Numbered from the stretch's first letter, positions 38,138 to 51,659 are shown. The stretch: DNA of 64,000 nt from Icerya purchasi (GCA_039619475.1 CM077115.1:106180393-106244392), one strand, 5' to 3'. Notes: generated by a model from the sequence alone, not told the origin. Program-made: numbers and translations.

Positions 38138-39317
38138 TCATTCGGAATATCTGCCGTACAAATAAGATACAATAACGGTCCCTAAAGACATTTCCCTGTG
38201 GAACTCTCGACTTAATATTGGATAGGCATTAGATACATCGTCACCATACTTGATTTGGTAGTACCTTTCATCCAGATACGATGAAAACAACTCGTAATAG
38301 TGATTTGAAAAATTATTTTTTATTTTATACAATAAACCGTTATGCCACACTTTGTCAAAAGTCTAGGTTACATCCAAGTCAGATTCAATTTTTTGTACCA
38401 TCCCTTATGTACCTGTTGGACTGTAGAGTGTTCAGCTCTAAATCCGTACTGACGAAATAGCACTCGTTTTAATAATAGGGTTTCATATAATTTTCGATAT
38501 CACTGGTAATAGGCCTGTGTAAGGCAACATCTGTGGGTGGTTTATTATGTTTCGGTATTAGTACTATTTACGAAAATTTTAACTGTACCGGATAGTAGGT
38601 TAATCTCAGCATAGCGTTGAATATGTATGTTAGTAGCAGTAACCCTTTGCGTGGTAATTCCTTTAGGACCTTAGCGGTTATTAGATCGTAACCAGGCGCT
38701 TTTTTGGGGTTCAAGGTTTTAATTTCAGCCGTAATCTCCCCTGATGATGCCGGCTTGATAGGAGGATAGACATTAAAGTTGATTTCATTTGTAGGTAATG
38801 TATCGTTCCCCGGATTTGGAGTGTTGGCAAGTTGTTTAGCGAATTCTTCCGCTTTTTTTTTGTCACTGTGAGCCCAGCTGCCAACACATTTCCTAATAGG
38901 GTGAACTGGATTTTTTTAAACTTCTTGTTGCTTTCCATAGTGAATACTCATTATCAACAGGAGATAAGGAAGATACACATATTGATTGAAAGTATCATTT
39001 TTTAGCTTTTGAAGTAGCTGTTTAACTTTATTCATTTCTCTATTCAATTTCCTTTTATTTCCCGAGTGTTTGCTTGTTTTGCCACCTTATTCTTAACTTA
39101 TGCTTATATTGTACTTCATTCAGGATTTGTGTTGGATAACAAATAGCTGGAGAGGTTATCCTAATTTGCGATGTGTTGTTCCGAGCCGCTTCTTGAATGT
39201 TTTCTTTGATAAACGTTTTCTGTATCAAGTTTATTCCGGGTTGATACGCCTAGCGTGATATTTTCTTCGACTCCCTTTATGAACATTTCCCAAATAGTGT
39301 GTTTATTATGAAGTTTT

Positions 39318-39350
<33 letters not shown>

Positions 39351-40920
39351 TTATAACAGTATTACTTATTATAAGAATCACTGGAGAATGATCAGATGAA
39401 AGACCAAACTCTGATTCTGTTAGTATGTAATTTGAAGCTCTAGTCTCTTGACTATGTAAAAATCTAGGAATTTTTTCTCTGTCGGCAGGCCAGTATGTTG
39501 GCGATCCGCTCATTGTAATGCTGCATCCGTTAGAATCCAATGATTTCTTGAGTTCTCTGCCTCTGGGTGTAATCAGCCTCGACTCCCAGTACGTGTTTTT
39601 AGCATTATAGTCGACTCCAACTACATATCTATTACCAAGAGTACATAAGAAAGAGTTGAATTGACGATAAAGAAATTTGTGTTTAGGTGTTACATCCCAG
39701 ACATTACTACATATGTTTTTATTTGCACACTAAACTTCTATACTGATTGCCTAAATTTAGCTTTCTTGGTATTTTACAATTTCATGATGTACAATATTGT
39801 TTTTAATTATTATTGCTGATTCTCATTGGGCCGTACCGTCCGGATGGGGTGTACTATAGAACGAGTAGCCATTAATATGAAAACAACTTACATCTGTAAT
39901 ATGGGACTCCGAACTTAATAGTTTATGTATTGAGACAAACACGACTGCTTGTTTTAGTCCATTTATCATATTATTTTGTTGATTCAGCATCTGGATGAAT
40001 ACGTCCTTAATTTCCTTTACGAATTTGTTTAAAATGACCTCGGTATTTGTAGTATTATCGTGATAAATATAATGCGGATTACTACTTACTTTACTTTTTC
40101 ATCTAAAACCTGGACGTAAGTAGATTTAGAATTACTCGAATTTCCGTTCAGTAAGTTTTTACTAATTTATGGAAAATCTCTTTCGTTATATGGAGCAACT
40201 TCGTGGGTTATTTGTTTGGTTTGCATATCATGTCAAATTTTTTACTCTACTCCCCCTGTTCAATATTTCCTGATAAACAGCACATCCCTTATAATTTGAT
40301 GTATCCCCTTTGCAAAGAGCGCAAAAAGCATCCGTAATTTTATGCTCTGTCGCATTTGGATGTTTCGTGTCCTTGTCCACATTCGACACATCTAAATGGT
40401 CTCGTACGATACGCTTTTGTATGGCCATATAACTGGCATCTCGTACATTGAACTACAGTGTTTTTTTTCCTGGGTTGTTCAAGTCGAACCCGGGGCGGGT
40501 GTTTAATAAGTACTCAATATTGTAGATATCTTTGTTATCATTGCTAAGGTCGATGTCTATAAAAAATAAGCGGCAGTGAATGTTTGTATAGTCTCTGTTT
40601 AATGTTTACTATATTTCTTACTTGATGCCCCTTTTTAGCCAAAGAAGTTTTTATATCTTCGATTGGTACCGACGGGTGAATATTTTTCAATACAACCTTA
40701 AAAATGGTCGTTCATCTTTTAATTGGTATGTATGAAAAGCCACATTTTCCTTAATTAAAATTTTACCTATATCTCTATAATCTTGGGGCCATTTTAATTA
40801 GAATAGTTTATAGCTAAAGGAATTTTCTCAATTTTTCCTTTTAACGTCTGAAAGTTGTTTACACTTGGGATAAATATTGGTGGAGGTTTCAACTCTTTTT
40901 CGGGTTCATTTAATTCTTGA
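38138..40920 (-). mobile_element. Jockey-type LINE, decayed, 3'-truncated
   Basis: The minus strand carries, in order, an ORF1 remnant, an endonuclease and part of the reverse transcriptase. ORF1 (about 40920-40228) has a KPPPIFIPSVNNFQ motif and three CCHC-type knuckles ending CALCKGDTSNYKGCAVYQE. The ORF2 endonuclease (about 39640-39360) has GVDYNAKNTYWESRL, PRGREL, PTYWPADREKIP and LSSDHSPVIL. The reverse transcriptase (about 38940-38140) has GLLYKIK and SSYLDERYYQIKYG and then breaks off just after the PQGS region. Frameshifts and a poly-T tract (39320-39348) are present. Loss of the 3' end while keeping 5' parts is unusual for a LINE copy. Confidence 0.8.
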
Positions 40921-41182
40921 CTGATGGTAAGGGAGAATAAGAAAAAATATACAGTACCAAGCGTTTAATCTTTATCAGAGAAGAAAAAAAAGGAGACTTG
41001 GGAAAAAAAGAATAACTTTCTTGCCTTTCTGTCGTCATCTTCTGTCGCTCTCTTAAATGAAAATATACGTTTAATGTCATAAAGACGACGATGAAAAATA
41101 TATACGTATATTTATGCATTACGATAAAATATCGCATAACAAATACTGATACAAATAGATCAAAAAAGGAAATCGATCACGT

Positions 41183-41373
41183 CTATATTAATAATCGGTG
41201 AACGAGGCCCAAATGGGCCTTTAAGTTGGTTTTCCGAGTAAATGATTTTTCACAAATGGTACAGTCGAAGCATTTTTTACCGCATCTGTATCTGTAATGC
41301 GACAACATGGTTCTTTTGTATTCGTAAATTTGACCGCACTGATTCGGGCAAGCGTAGCAATTCCGCATAGCAT
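41183..41373 (-). CDS. lola: lola-type alternative terminal zinc-finger exon (shortest)
   Basis: Acceptor GTGTGCTTTAG, then AT of a split codon and only 62 residues to TAA. Finger one starts almost at once: C8-x3-C12-x12-H25-x4-C30, with Arg replacing the usual Glu before the cysteine (RCG). Finger two is C37-x2-C40-x12-H53-x4-H58, ending HRLLI. Extra cysteines at residues 5 and 34 are not part of the finger pattern. This is the shortest lead of the intact exons. Confidence 0.92.
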
Positions 41374-42019
41374 CTAAAGCACACCCGTATTCGAAAATTA
41401 GACGTTTTCTCCGAAAAAGTAAAAAAAGGAAAAAAAAGCCGAAATAAAAATCTACAAATCAAGCGTACAATACTAAAGGAAAATATTACAACGGCGCCTA
41501 CAACGTACACATCAAAAGCCTTCAAGCTAATTGAATACAAAACGTGCGTATGTTAAAATCGATTTACATATATTACTTTACACGGAAATATCCAATAAAG
41601 AACATGTCAGAAATCAAATAAGACACAAACGCGATAGAACAAATCGGCACATTTCAAAGCAGGTTCAGATGCATTCTTAAGCTTGCTTTTCGAAATAAAC
41701 TATCCACATTAAAAACGTTTAACGCCACGCCAAAAAAAAAAAAAAAAAAAAAAAAACCATCTTCATGTCGTTTTAATAATTTAGACAAGACAAATTCTAC
41801 ACTCAGTAAATCAAAATAACAAACATCCTACAATACAGTGCAACTTATATATGTCTAATTTACGGTGTATTTTTTGCATTATAATAAAAAAACTTCCCGT
41901 CAACATCTCGAAGCAAACGCAACCGAACTATGTAATTGTACTAATTTTATGAACATTTATAATTCGAATAACGAACAAAGCTCAAACCCAAGATTGTATG
42001 CCATTGCTCCGCCAGCATT
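41374..42019. other. Intronic sequence, no gene seen
   Basis: AT-rich, with poly-A at 41733-41756. It ends where the tandem duplication starts. Confidence 0.4.
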
Positions 42020-43386
42020 ATAACAAATAATTAGAATAGTAAGTAGAATTGAGTGGTCTGGTCATCGTATAAAAATAAAAATATGTGCGTGTGTTCGTGT
42101 GTGTGTGTATTTATTTAATTTTTTAAAATTATTTTATATTCTGTTTTAAAATTGCATTTCTTGGAAGATGTATATTAAAGCAAAAAAAATTTACCAAATC
42201 CGGCGTTGCTTGAAATTTCGAAACACTATGTGAAACACAAAACACACCGTGCCCAATCGATCTATAAGCGTGCATACATTTAGAGATGTAAATCAATTAA
42301 CGTTCGATCCAGTAGTCGCTTCAAACTACACGACCAACTGTTTAGTCGCTGTAATTGTTATTAGTAAATATCACGCTCTTTGATTCGAAAATACGAAAAC
42401 AAATTTTAATTTTCGCAATGACTTGTACAAGTGAGTATAAAAATAACGATAGTACCCAAAAAATATGAGCTCATATGTTTCGCCGTTTTGAAAAACGCAA
42501 ACACATTCATCAACCGGTAAAATAATTGGATGCCTTTTTTTTTTTTATCTAATTAATAACACACTACGCTAACATTATACAATATGAAAATGTAACCCCG
42601 TATGAATATTACGAAACTAGACAAAAAAATATGATCTATGTACATAGTATATGTTGCCAAACAAACAATATGTTTCTATAAAAATCAACCGCATTATAAT
42701 TGCGAATACTTTTAGTACATGAAGTCTTAATTTTTTGATTTCAATAGAAAACTATTAACATCGACCAACATAAGCGGTAATATTTTGATGGATAATAGTT
42801 CTAAAAATCTTACAACTTCATTAAAGTCGAGAGAAAAACAACCGATCATCGTATAATTTCGTTATTATTTGCGCGGTTTTATTATACGTGCAGTCAGATT
42901 TGTTAACTACAGTTTTAACATAGAAAATATTATTATTATTTAACGGTAAGTCTAATTACACGCCTACAACGCAACTATCCTAATCGAAAAAATTACAGGG
43001 TCTCCGCCATCGTCGTTTTCAAACATAAAAATACGGTAAAAGGTGGACGATCAAAAACAGGTAATAAAACATTCGATTATAAATCAAAATTTTTTAAGGA
43101 TTCACAAAATTTCAAAAACTTGTAAAAAACAGAACGTAATAAAACAAAATCGCACTACCAACTCCGGAGGAACAATAAAAAAATATTGAAGAATTTTATG
43201 TTTGTCAATAAAAGAATACGCATATAATAAATATTCAAGTTACAAACCGGTGATGTACAATTCTGTACAATTAGAAAATTTTTCGCCATTTTTCTTCGCA
43301 CGTTTCCTCGCACACTAAAATGAAAATTTTATTTTGGTTTTGTCTCATTCTACAAAAATTCGTTTCTATCACGAAAAATTACTACG

Positions 43387-43738
43387 TAAAGTAAGCCCCA
43401 TACCCTTGATAAGGCGTCGGGGATTGTGAAGTTAAGCTTTTCATTATGTGTTATTTCTTCCTGTAATCGCTTGTCTCAATAATATGATAAGTTATAAATA
43501 TTATATTTTAAAAACCCTTAAATTACGTTACAAATGTTATATATTTTTATATATTTTTCATAATGGTACTAAGCGCAACTGTATTAATGAGAGTAACGGG
43601 CCCAGATTTCTCTGGTACCCAATCATTTCAGACTGGGTAAACCTGCGAGCGACTCGGATCTCGAACGGAACTAATCTCGAACTCGTGTCCTCCAATTTAA
43701 TAGCCAAACACTTTAACCACTAGGCTACCGCGCTCAAT

Positions 43739-43740
<2 letters not shown>
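43387..43740 (-). mobile_element. tRNA-derived SINE, copy 3 (best preserved)
   Basis: On the minus strand the head reads GAGCGCGGTAGCCTAGTGG. It contains a pol III A-box (TAGCCTAGTGG) and, about 45 nt on, a B-box-like GAGTTCGAGAT. The rest is a family-specific body ending in AAGCTTAACTTCACAATCC near 43430. It is followed on the left by unique DNA and preceded by (TA)n. It is absent from the matching position in duplication copy B (about 46.70 kb), so it inserted after the duplication. Confidence 0.75.
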
Positions 43741-43795
<55 letters not shown>

Positions 43796-43797
43796 TG
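43741..43797. repeat. (TA)n microsatellite plus G9 run
   Basis: About 24 TA units abutting the head of the SINE, then ATGGGGGGGGG. Confidence 0.92.
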
Positions 43798-44645
43798 GGG
43801 GGGGGATGTATGCGCGTATGTATGTATGTATATATCCACACATACACCCACACCCATAAAATAACAAATTAACATCCACATACATTTATAATAAACGGTC
43901 ATAAGACACGATTTAGAATACCATCAAACAAGTTCAGATAAATTTTGTATTAATGGTGGGACCGTCTCGTCGTGGCAAAAAAGGTTTCTGTTAAGATAGT
44001 TTTCTTCGCGTAAGCGTGCAACCGAGCTTATTATTTCACAAATACGCTGAGATAATTTCAGCCTATATAATCCAGAAATTATAGATCCATACACGGTAAA
44101 TAATAAAATTTTTAACTTTAACGACAATTTATTAATATAAAGATCACAATGCTTATTTCGAAAAATTAACATTAGCCCGCTAAGCGTACGCAACGAAATT
44201 TTTAACAAATCTGTAGTCATGGCTTTTGCGAATATAAAGATTAAAAAAAGTAGAGAAAAAAATAAATTTTTTGTTATAATTATGATTTTAAAAATAAAAT
44301 AATAGGCAAAATACGTAATGATCGCCAATAACGTAGAAAGAGCAGTTTGAGTTCGATTATGCATAGAGACGGAGAGAGAGATGTTTTTGTTTCCGAAAAG
44401 AGGAAAAGTTCAGTCGATGTTACATTGAAATTACGAAAAAAAAAAAAAAAATAAAATAAAAAAAAAATAAAAATAAGAACTATATATTTAAAAGATAATA
44501 GCACAACAAATATTTGGCCATGTAAACAGAGTATAAAATTTCACATAATCGATAATCGAACAAAATTTGCAGTAACAAAGTATCTGATAACAATTTAAAG
44601 TCAGAAGATAATGTTACAATTTACACGGTAAGAAATCAGTGAAAA

Positions 44646-44863
44646 TTACGAAAACGATAAAGTCTTGTGAACAGTTATCAAATGCGACTTCAAGTGACAA
44701 TTTTGGAAAAATGACTTTTTACATATAGTGCACTGGAAGAATTTCTGTCGGTTGCATTCATATTTATAGTGGCGCACCATATGCCCTTTACGTCGGTAAC
44801 TCTTGCCGCAGTTATTAAGGCAATTGTATGTTCTTTCCCATACTTCCAACTCCTGGCGTTCAC
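44646..44863 (-). CDS. lola: lola-type alternative terminal zinc-finger exon (functional copy of a duplicated pair)
   Basis: Acceptor ACATTTTCAAAG, then GT of a split codon and 71 residues to TAA. Finger one is C14-x3-C18-x12-H31-x4-C36, where the usual Gly after the cysteine is Asn (ECNRQ). Finger two is C44-x2-C47-x12-H60-x4-H65, ending KTLSFS. A nearly identical but broken copy lies 2.86 kb downstream in the same sense (47500-47708), in the second half of a tandem duplication. All zinc ligands are kept here, so this copy is probably the one in use. Confidence 0.92.
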
Positions 44864-45600
44864 CTTTGAAAATGTAAAATGTAAATTACAACACGTACTT
44901 CTAGTAAGAAAATAAAAATAAAGCGTTTAATTACTAAACGAAAAGTGCACAAGGTAAACAAGATTAAGTTCAATATAGACTAAAAGTGCCATATAAACAC
45001 GCACACTATCATACACGGAACACAGATAGCACTAGAGAGGTACTAAATTAGGCTGGGAAAGTTAAAGCAGCAAGCACAACTTACACAGTTATTAGTTTTA
45101 TTTACGCACCTGACTGCTAATGGATGCAGCTGATTCACTATCCAAAACTAGCAAAACTCAAATACCCCATTGTGATTCTCTGAAGTATATAAAATGATTA
45201 GTCAACCTGTTTCAACGAGAAAACTAAGCGTAAAAAATACAACACTGAAACAATTGTAAGCGTCTCGATACGATTGAGCCTCGCAAATCTTAACCGAACG
45301 CGACGTGGACGGATTGAAAATTTCTCGACAACGACAAGAACGTATTTTGTTGTTTCTCTTGGAACAGATCAACTAAGTTTCTTAAGGTACCCCCGATGAA
45401 TGCGGTGTAATTTTTTTTTTTTTTTTTTTTTTTTTTAAAGGAGTATTTACCATATATTTTGGGAGAGATCTTTTTTTTTTTTTTCAAAATGCATTTCTCC
45501 AGTCTTTTACGATTTTCCAGATTTTCTCAATCTTTTCATTGACTTAGAAAACTACAATCATAAAGAAAAATTCGTATAATCTTGCTTTGCATTTTAAAAA

Positions 45601-46072
45601 CTAATCAAAATAACAAGTAAAACTGAATAGTCCAGTCATTGTGTAAAAATAAAAATATGCGTGTGTGTGTGTGTGTGTGTATACATTTAATTTTTTTTAA
45701 ATTATTTCATATTTTATTTTAAAATCGCATTTCTTGGAAGCTCTAATATTATATAGTAAAAAAAATTACCAAATCCGACGTTACTGGAAATTTCGAAACA
45801 TTGCGTGAAACACAAAAAACACCGTACCAAATCGATCTATAAGCGTGCATACATTTCGAGGTGTAAATCAATTAACGTCCGATTCAATTGTCGCTGTAAT
45901 TGTTATGGGTAAATATGTCGCGAATCCGAAAATACGAAAACAAATTTTAATTTTCGCGGTGATTTGTATGAATGAGTATAAAAATAACGATAGTACCCAA
46001 AAAATATGAGTTCGTATGTTTCGCCATTTTAAAAGACGAAAACACATCATCAACCCGTAAAATAATTGGATA

Positions 46073-46107
<35 letters not shown>

Positions 46108-48470
46108 TAATTAATAACACTACGCTAACATTGTACAATATGCAAATGTAACCCCGTATGAATATTACGTAACTGGACAAAAAATATGATGATCCACGTA
46201 CATACTGTACACGAAAGTATACATTGTTAAATAATGCTTTTCTATAAAAATCAATCTTTTAGTACATATATGATGTCACAATTTTTTGATTTAAATAGAT
46301 TTAACATCGACCAACAGAAATGGTAACATTTCGAGGCGTAATAGTTCTAAATCTTACTGCTTCATTATTATAATCGAAGATGAAAAAAGCTCGTCGAAAC
46401 ATCGCCGTATAATTTTGTATTTATTTTTGAAAATAAAGCTTAACAAAAGTGAAAACTATGCCCCCGCGATGTTTATATACATGCATATACTAAAAGCTCC
46501 ACCTTTGAGGCCCTCGCTTCTTTCGGATCTTCAAGAACTCCGATGTTTACAAGCAGAAAAAAAATACCGCGAAACGTTGACGACTGGAAATAAATAATAA
46601 AGCATTCGTTTATAAATGGTTAGGCAACGAAATATTTACAAGGAATCTCAATATTTCAAGAATTTGTATTTGAAAAAAAAAAAAAAATCATCACGAAAAA
46701 TTATTTTATACACAATATATATGTATATCGTGCATACACACACACGCGCACACACGCACTTATAAAATACGATTCAAAATGTTATGCGACAAGTTTTGAT
46801 AAATTTTGTTTTAATGTTAAAACTGTTTTGTCCTTCATACGACAATTAAGAAAAAATGTTTTTGCTAAAGATACGAGTTTTCTTCGAGTATGCGTCGTGC
46901 GTCCTGGATTATTACTTCATAAATATATGTCGGGGGATGGTTTCATTCAGCTTATGAAATCCAAAAATTATAGATTCATACACGGTAATTAATAAAAATG
47001 TTTAGTTTTAAGGACAATTTATTAATATAAAGTAATTATCATGCTGCTTGTTTTGAAAAATTAACACCAGTCCGTTTGAACGTGCGCAGTGAAATTTTTA
47101 ACAAATATATAATACTGGCTTTTGAGAATATAGAGAATAAAAAAATTCTTGCGCCAAAATTAGGACTTTAAAAATTAAATAATAGGTAAGAAACGTAATT
47201 TAAAATAGTCGATATTTCATCGCCAATTGCGTATTATAAAGGTGTAATTACCGTTCGTTTATGCATAAGCTGTTATCTAATAGAGGAAAAAATCAGTCGA
47301 AGTGTTACACTGAAGTAACCAGAAAAAAAACAAAAGATGACGGAACAACAAACATTTGGCTACGTAAACTGAGCATAAAATTTCACATAATCGATAGTCG
47401 AAAAAAATTTGCGGTAACAAAGTATCTGGTAATAATTTAAACACAGAGTGATGGTGAAGAAAATGTGTTAACTCGGTAAAAATTCGGTGAAAATTTTAAA
47501 AAAAAAAGCAAAAAACGATAAAATCTTGCGGACAGTTATCAAATGCGACTTCAAGTGACAATTTCGGAAAAATGACTTTTTACACACAGTATAGTGCATT
47601 GGAAGAACTTCTGACGGCTACATTCATACTTATAGTGACGTACCATATGTCCTATACGTCGGTAACTTTTCCCGTAGTTATTAGGGCAATTGTATATTCT
47701 TTCGTTCACTTTTGAAAATTTAGAATTCAAATTACAACATGTATTTAGTGAGTGAAAAAATACAAAATAAAACGTTAAATTATTAAACGAAAATAGTACA
47801 AGGTAAACAGGATTAATTTTTTAGTGCAAGTTAAATGTAGTACATAAACATGTACACCATCATCCACGGAATATCTGTAACTGGAGAAATACTGAATTAG
47901 GCTGCGAATGTTAGAACTACAAGCACAACTTACACGGTTATTAGTTTTATTTACGCACCCGGTTGTTAATGGATATAGCTGATTTATAGATCCTCTTTAA
48001 GACATCATCTCACCACTAAAGTGCAAGTTGCAACCGGCGGATAGCCAAACTCCAGCAAAGTTCAGGTTACCATTGCAATTCTCCGAAGTATAATAATTAG
48101 TCAACCGACTTAACGAGAAAACTAACCATGCCACTCGATTTAGTAAATCCCTTTGGTTTTTGAAAATTTCTCGATAACAAAAACGTATTTTTTTGTTTCT
48201 CTTGGAACAGATCAGCTAAATTTCGTGAACGCATGTATTCCATTAATACGCCAAAATGCGATGCGCGATTTTTTTTTTTAAATTATTTACTTACATGTTG
48301 GAGGCACTTTTCTTTAAAAATAAATTTAACTTGAATTTTTTTTGGTTCTCTGATTTTTTCAACTCTTTCCCCGCTTAGAAAGCAACAGTGGCAAAGAAAA
48401 AGTCATATTAGTTCCAAATATTTTGCAATATATTTTTATTTTATGATACACTAATCAAAGAATAAAGTCA
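45601..48470. repeat. Tandem segmental duplication, copy B (broken exon)
   Basis: Directly follows copy A and matches it throughout with scattered substitutions and small indels. It carries a TG microsatellite at 45660-45681 at the same place as copy A (42085-42108). It lacks the SINE insertion of copy A. Confidence 0.85.
47500..47708 (-). pseudogene. Broken lola-type zinc-finger exon (duplicate of 44.65 kb)
   Basis: Aligned with 44646-44863, the exon start has lost about 20 nt together with a one-base shift of the acceptor AG (CAAAAG), so the frame still enters finger one. The second cysteine of finger one is Tyr (NNYGKSY). A 5-nt insertion within finger two (TGCACTATACTGTG) shifts the frame, and the open frame ends at TGA (47551-47553) after 51 codons. 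The final ligand His codon CAC has also become CGC. No working finger remains. Very low divergence elsewhere suggests recent decay. Confidence 0.9.
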
Positions 48471-48870
48471 AAACTTTTGATAAAAAGTACTAAAAAACAT
48501 AACGTGACAAGATTTTTTCTCTTCCCTTTCTGTTCCGTTTATTTAGGTTTTCAAATGACTATACTTTAAGAATGTCAAAAAAAAAAAAAAACAGAAAAAG
48601 CGATCAAACAACCAATATCTTAAGAACATATTACTTTAATCCCAAACCATAGTTTTTAGAACATAATTATGAAATGTGTTGCATTTCACAAAATTTTGTG
48701 AAAATACATTTTTAGATATGTAAAGAAGTGGCGAAAAAACAGTCATGAAAAGGTTTGAAAATAACTTCACTTACAAAAGTAATCTAAGCAAAAAGATATT
48801 CAAAAAATTATATATACATACATACATGCATGCATGCATTCATACATACATGCATACATACATACATACA

Positions 48871-48903
<33 letters not shown>

Positions 48904-51650
48904 GCATGCATGCATACATAACATACATATGTACATAAATATATACATATTTGTTTTCTGCCCATTACATGCAAATACTTTTTTTTAATTTCTGATTAAA
49001 TAGATGGCACTGGTACCAAATGAATTATGTTGCAGTGCAAGCAAAGCTTTTAAACTGTGTCGCCGCCTATTAAAAAATCACTTTCATGCAAAATGTTCAG
49101 TAAATATTCACAAGCCAAAAGAAGTTTGACTATAAATATGGTTGCTTCTGTTGAGTGCTGATCGCTGTGGAATTAGTGGGAATGATAAGGCTATCACGGC
49201 TGCCAAGGAGGCAGCATCAAATGGCACCCAGATTCATCATTTGAACAGTCTCAAAGATTGGTTAGACTTTAAAACCGTGGTACCACGAAATTTCCAAGAA
49301 TATCATCTTGATATGGCTAACAAGAAAATCTGCGACCACGATGTGTAGACTATGTGTATGTACCATCCCCAGGTATGAATGTGAATTTTCAAGGGCAGTT
49401 TATAATCAACATTTGTCATCGCATATGTGGGGAATATTAACCACTGCTGGTTTCCTGCGCTCGCCATGATGCAAACCAAGCGAAATTCTTCGATGGGCTG
49501 ATTTCTAAAAAGTTATTTCCTACGTACAATTTTTGGTTTGTACTATTATGTAATAGAGAACATAGAGTTGAGGAGTAAAATTATTATATATTATGTACGT
49601 CTTTCAAATTACAATTTCTGGTAGTGAGAATAATTAGCTAATTCTACAATCCGGGAACGAAAAAAATAAATAAATAAATAAATAAAAAAAAAATTTAACG
49701 GGATATATTTAAAAGGAAACACACCCCTCAGAATGAAAATAGGTCAAATATGATCAATTAAAACGGTTTAAATTTATCGCAAGTTAAAGTATAAATTTAA
49801 AGAAGGAAAAAAAAATTATAAATTCTTACGCGCGAGAACAACCACGTCCCTTCCAGGCCATTTTATCAAAAAAAAAAAAAAAAAAAAAAAAAAAGTTACG
49901 CGTCGGATACTTTTCTTTCCACACCACCTGTATTTGTATAATGGTTTCTCAAAGCAAAAATTCATACGCAGGTGTGCGGACAACAAGTGTCTTTTCTAGT
50001 GATCTTGCACTCCGTCTTGAAAGGAGCAATTCACTAATTCTAATACTACCGCTGATGTGCTACACTACAAACGCACTACTTATCAATAAAAATTATTTCA
50101 CACGCACAGAATAAGTGTAAACCATAAAGTAAAACATTCAAGCAGACAATAAAATTAAAGCAAAAATAAACCACTCTAATATTCCGAAGTATGGCAAACT
50201 GTTGGGGCCGAACGTGAAAACAATTAAAAAACGCTATTAAAAAAATTTACGGAATAATGCTTTGATTTAGTTGCAAGGTGTCGCATAAAACCACGGAGGC
50301 ACTACAAGGGAGGGAAAAAAAGTAGACGGGAAGCTATGAAAAAAAATTAAAAATACTAAAAGAGTTTAAAAAATAGTTTCCATTATTAATAACGCGCCCG
50401 AGTTCTGCGAGCGGGCTAATACGATCTAAGTGTAGAGCTTACTTCAAACTTTCACAATTTTATATTAGATATTTTTAGCCAAATGGATCAAACTCAAAAA
50501 AAAAAAAAAATATAATAATAATAATAATAATATAAATGTTATTTTTTTTTTTTTTTAAATTGAGGTCTGAAACACAACCCGACAGAAATTACATCGATGA
50601 AAATTCGGCACATCGTTATTTAGCATACAGCTCTAGAAGAAGACGATTGAAACTTTCACATGTCTGTGATATTTGGTATTTTTTAAAATCGAACGACCAA
50701 GCAATGCGACAGAGAAACTACAGTACTATATAGCTATCTTGTAAAATACTTCCGCTATATAAGCTTATTTTATTCGCAGTCGAGACAATTGTCCATAATT
50801 TCCGATAATTTATTTGCAAACCATTATCCGTTTTCGAAGGATGTAATCTCAATGTAACGTGTGTATCATTTAAATGTAAAGGCAATGCAATAAAATAAGG
50901 AGAGTAAGGAATTAAAACTGGAAACGATTAGTCACCTGTCAGTACCTGAATTCGGAGAATCATCTTCAACTACGTGAGTAGTTATTTCGCTGCCAGAAAA
51001 ATTGCGTCGGGTGCAGGCGAAGACTGCAACCTGAAGGCATTATCGTTTGTTTTGCATTGTTCGGTCTTGTTGAATGGACCGCCGCGCTACAAGACATTCT
51101 AGTACATTGCCCGTTCGGTTAGAATCACAAACGTCAGCAGACAGTTTTGGGAAACCGCAAAAGCATACTAAATATCTAAGCACCGATTACGTCATTGATG
51201 TCGAGATACGCCGCTGTACCTTAAAATTCAATGTTGCTACGATCGAAGATTTACACCTCTACTCAATTACCCTTTTGCATCTTCATGTCGACGCAAATGT
51301 ACAGACTCAAATTTCGGTTCATTCCTGACTATTGCCCAGTAGTTGCATCGATAATACGAAAAATATTGTAATCATAATATTGGACAACCCTCACCGCATA
51401 CAGAGAAGCAATTAAGGAAAACATATTTTTTCGATTCTACTTCCAATGTGCTGACGGTTCCATTCGGATACTACTCCGTGTAAATCATCTCATTAGTAGA
51501 GTAGCAGCAACGAACATTCTAGACGATTTTTAGATCCTCTATTTTATTTTCCGAATAATAAGATTTTTAAATTCCGCGACGAATTTCTAAAATCATAATA
51601 GTAAACTTTAAAAAAAAAAAAAAAAAACACAAAAACCAGACAATTCTCCC
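48471..51650. other. Intronic sequence, no confirmed gene
   Basis: Contains the CATA/TGCA microsatellite below, poly-A at 49869-49893, and a plus-strand frame at 49142-49348. Its start (CGISGNDKAITAAKEAA) faintly resembles a LINE RNase H segment but has no supporting neighbours. Frames at 50536-50733 and 51074-51328 show no domain. Confidence 0.35.
48810..48920. repeat. (CATA)n/(TGCA) microsatellite
   Basis: Over 20 CATA units with TGCATGCA interruptions. Confidence 0.92.
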
Positions 51651-51659
51651 TTATACGTA

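Larger units (their letters stand above)
42020..45600. repeat. Tandem segmental duplication, copy A (intact exon)
   Basis: Copy A matches copy B (45601-48470) in the same order and orientation. Examples: 42195-42310 against 45765-45880 (GATCTATAAGCGTGCATACA in both), 42420-42490 against 45955-46025 (AAAATAACGATAGTACCCAA in both), the exon at 44.65-44.86 against 47.50-47.71, and 45040-45110 against 47895-47960 (TTATTAGTTTTATTTACGCA in both). The copies abut. Copy A is longer mainly because of the SINE and (TA)n inserted at 43.39-43.80 kb. Confidence 0.85.

Noticed and set aside
49142..49348. Possible LINE RNase H segment (CGISGNDKAITAAKEAA)
   Set aside because: A single short resemblance with no catalytic context or neighbouring polymerase sequence.
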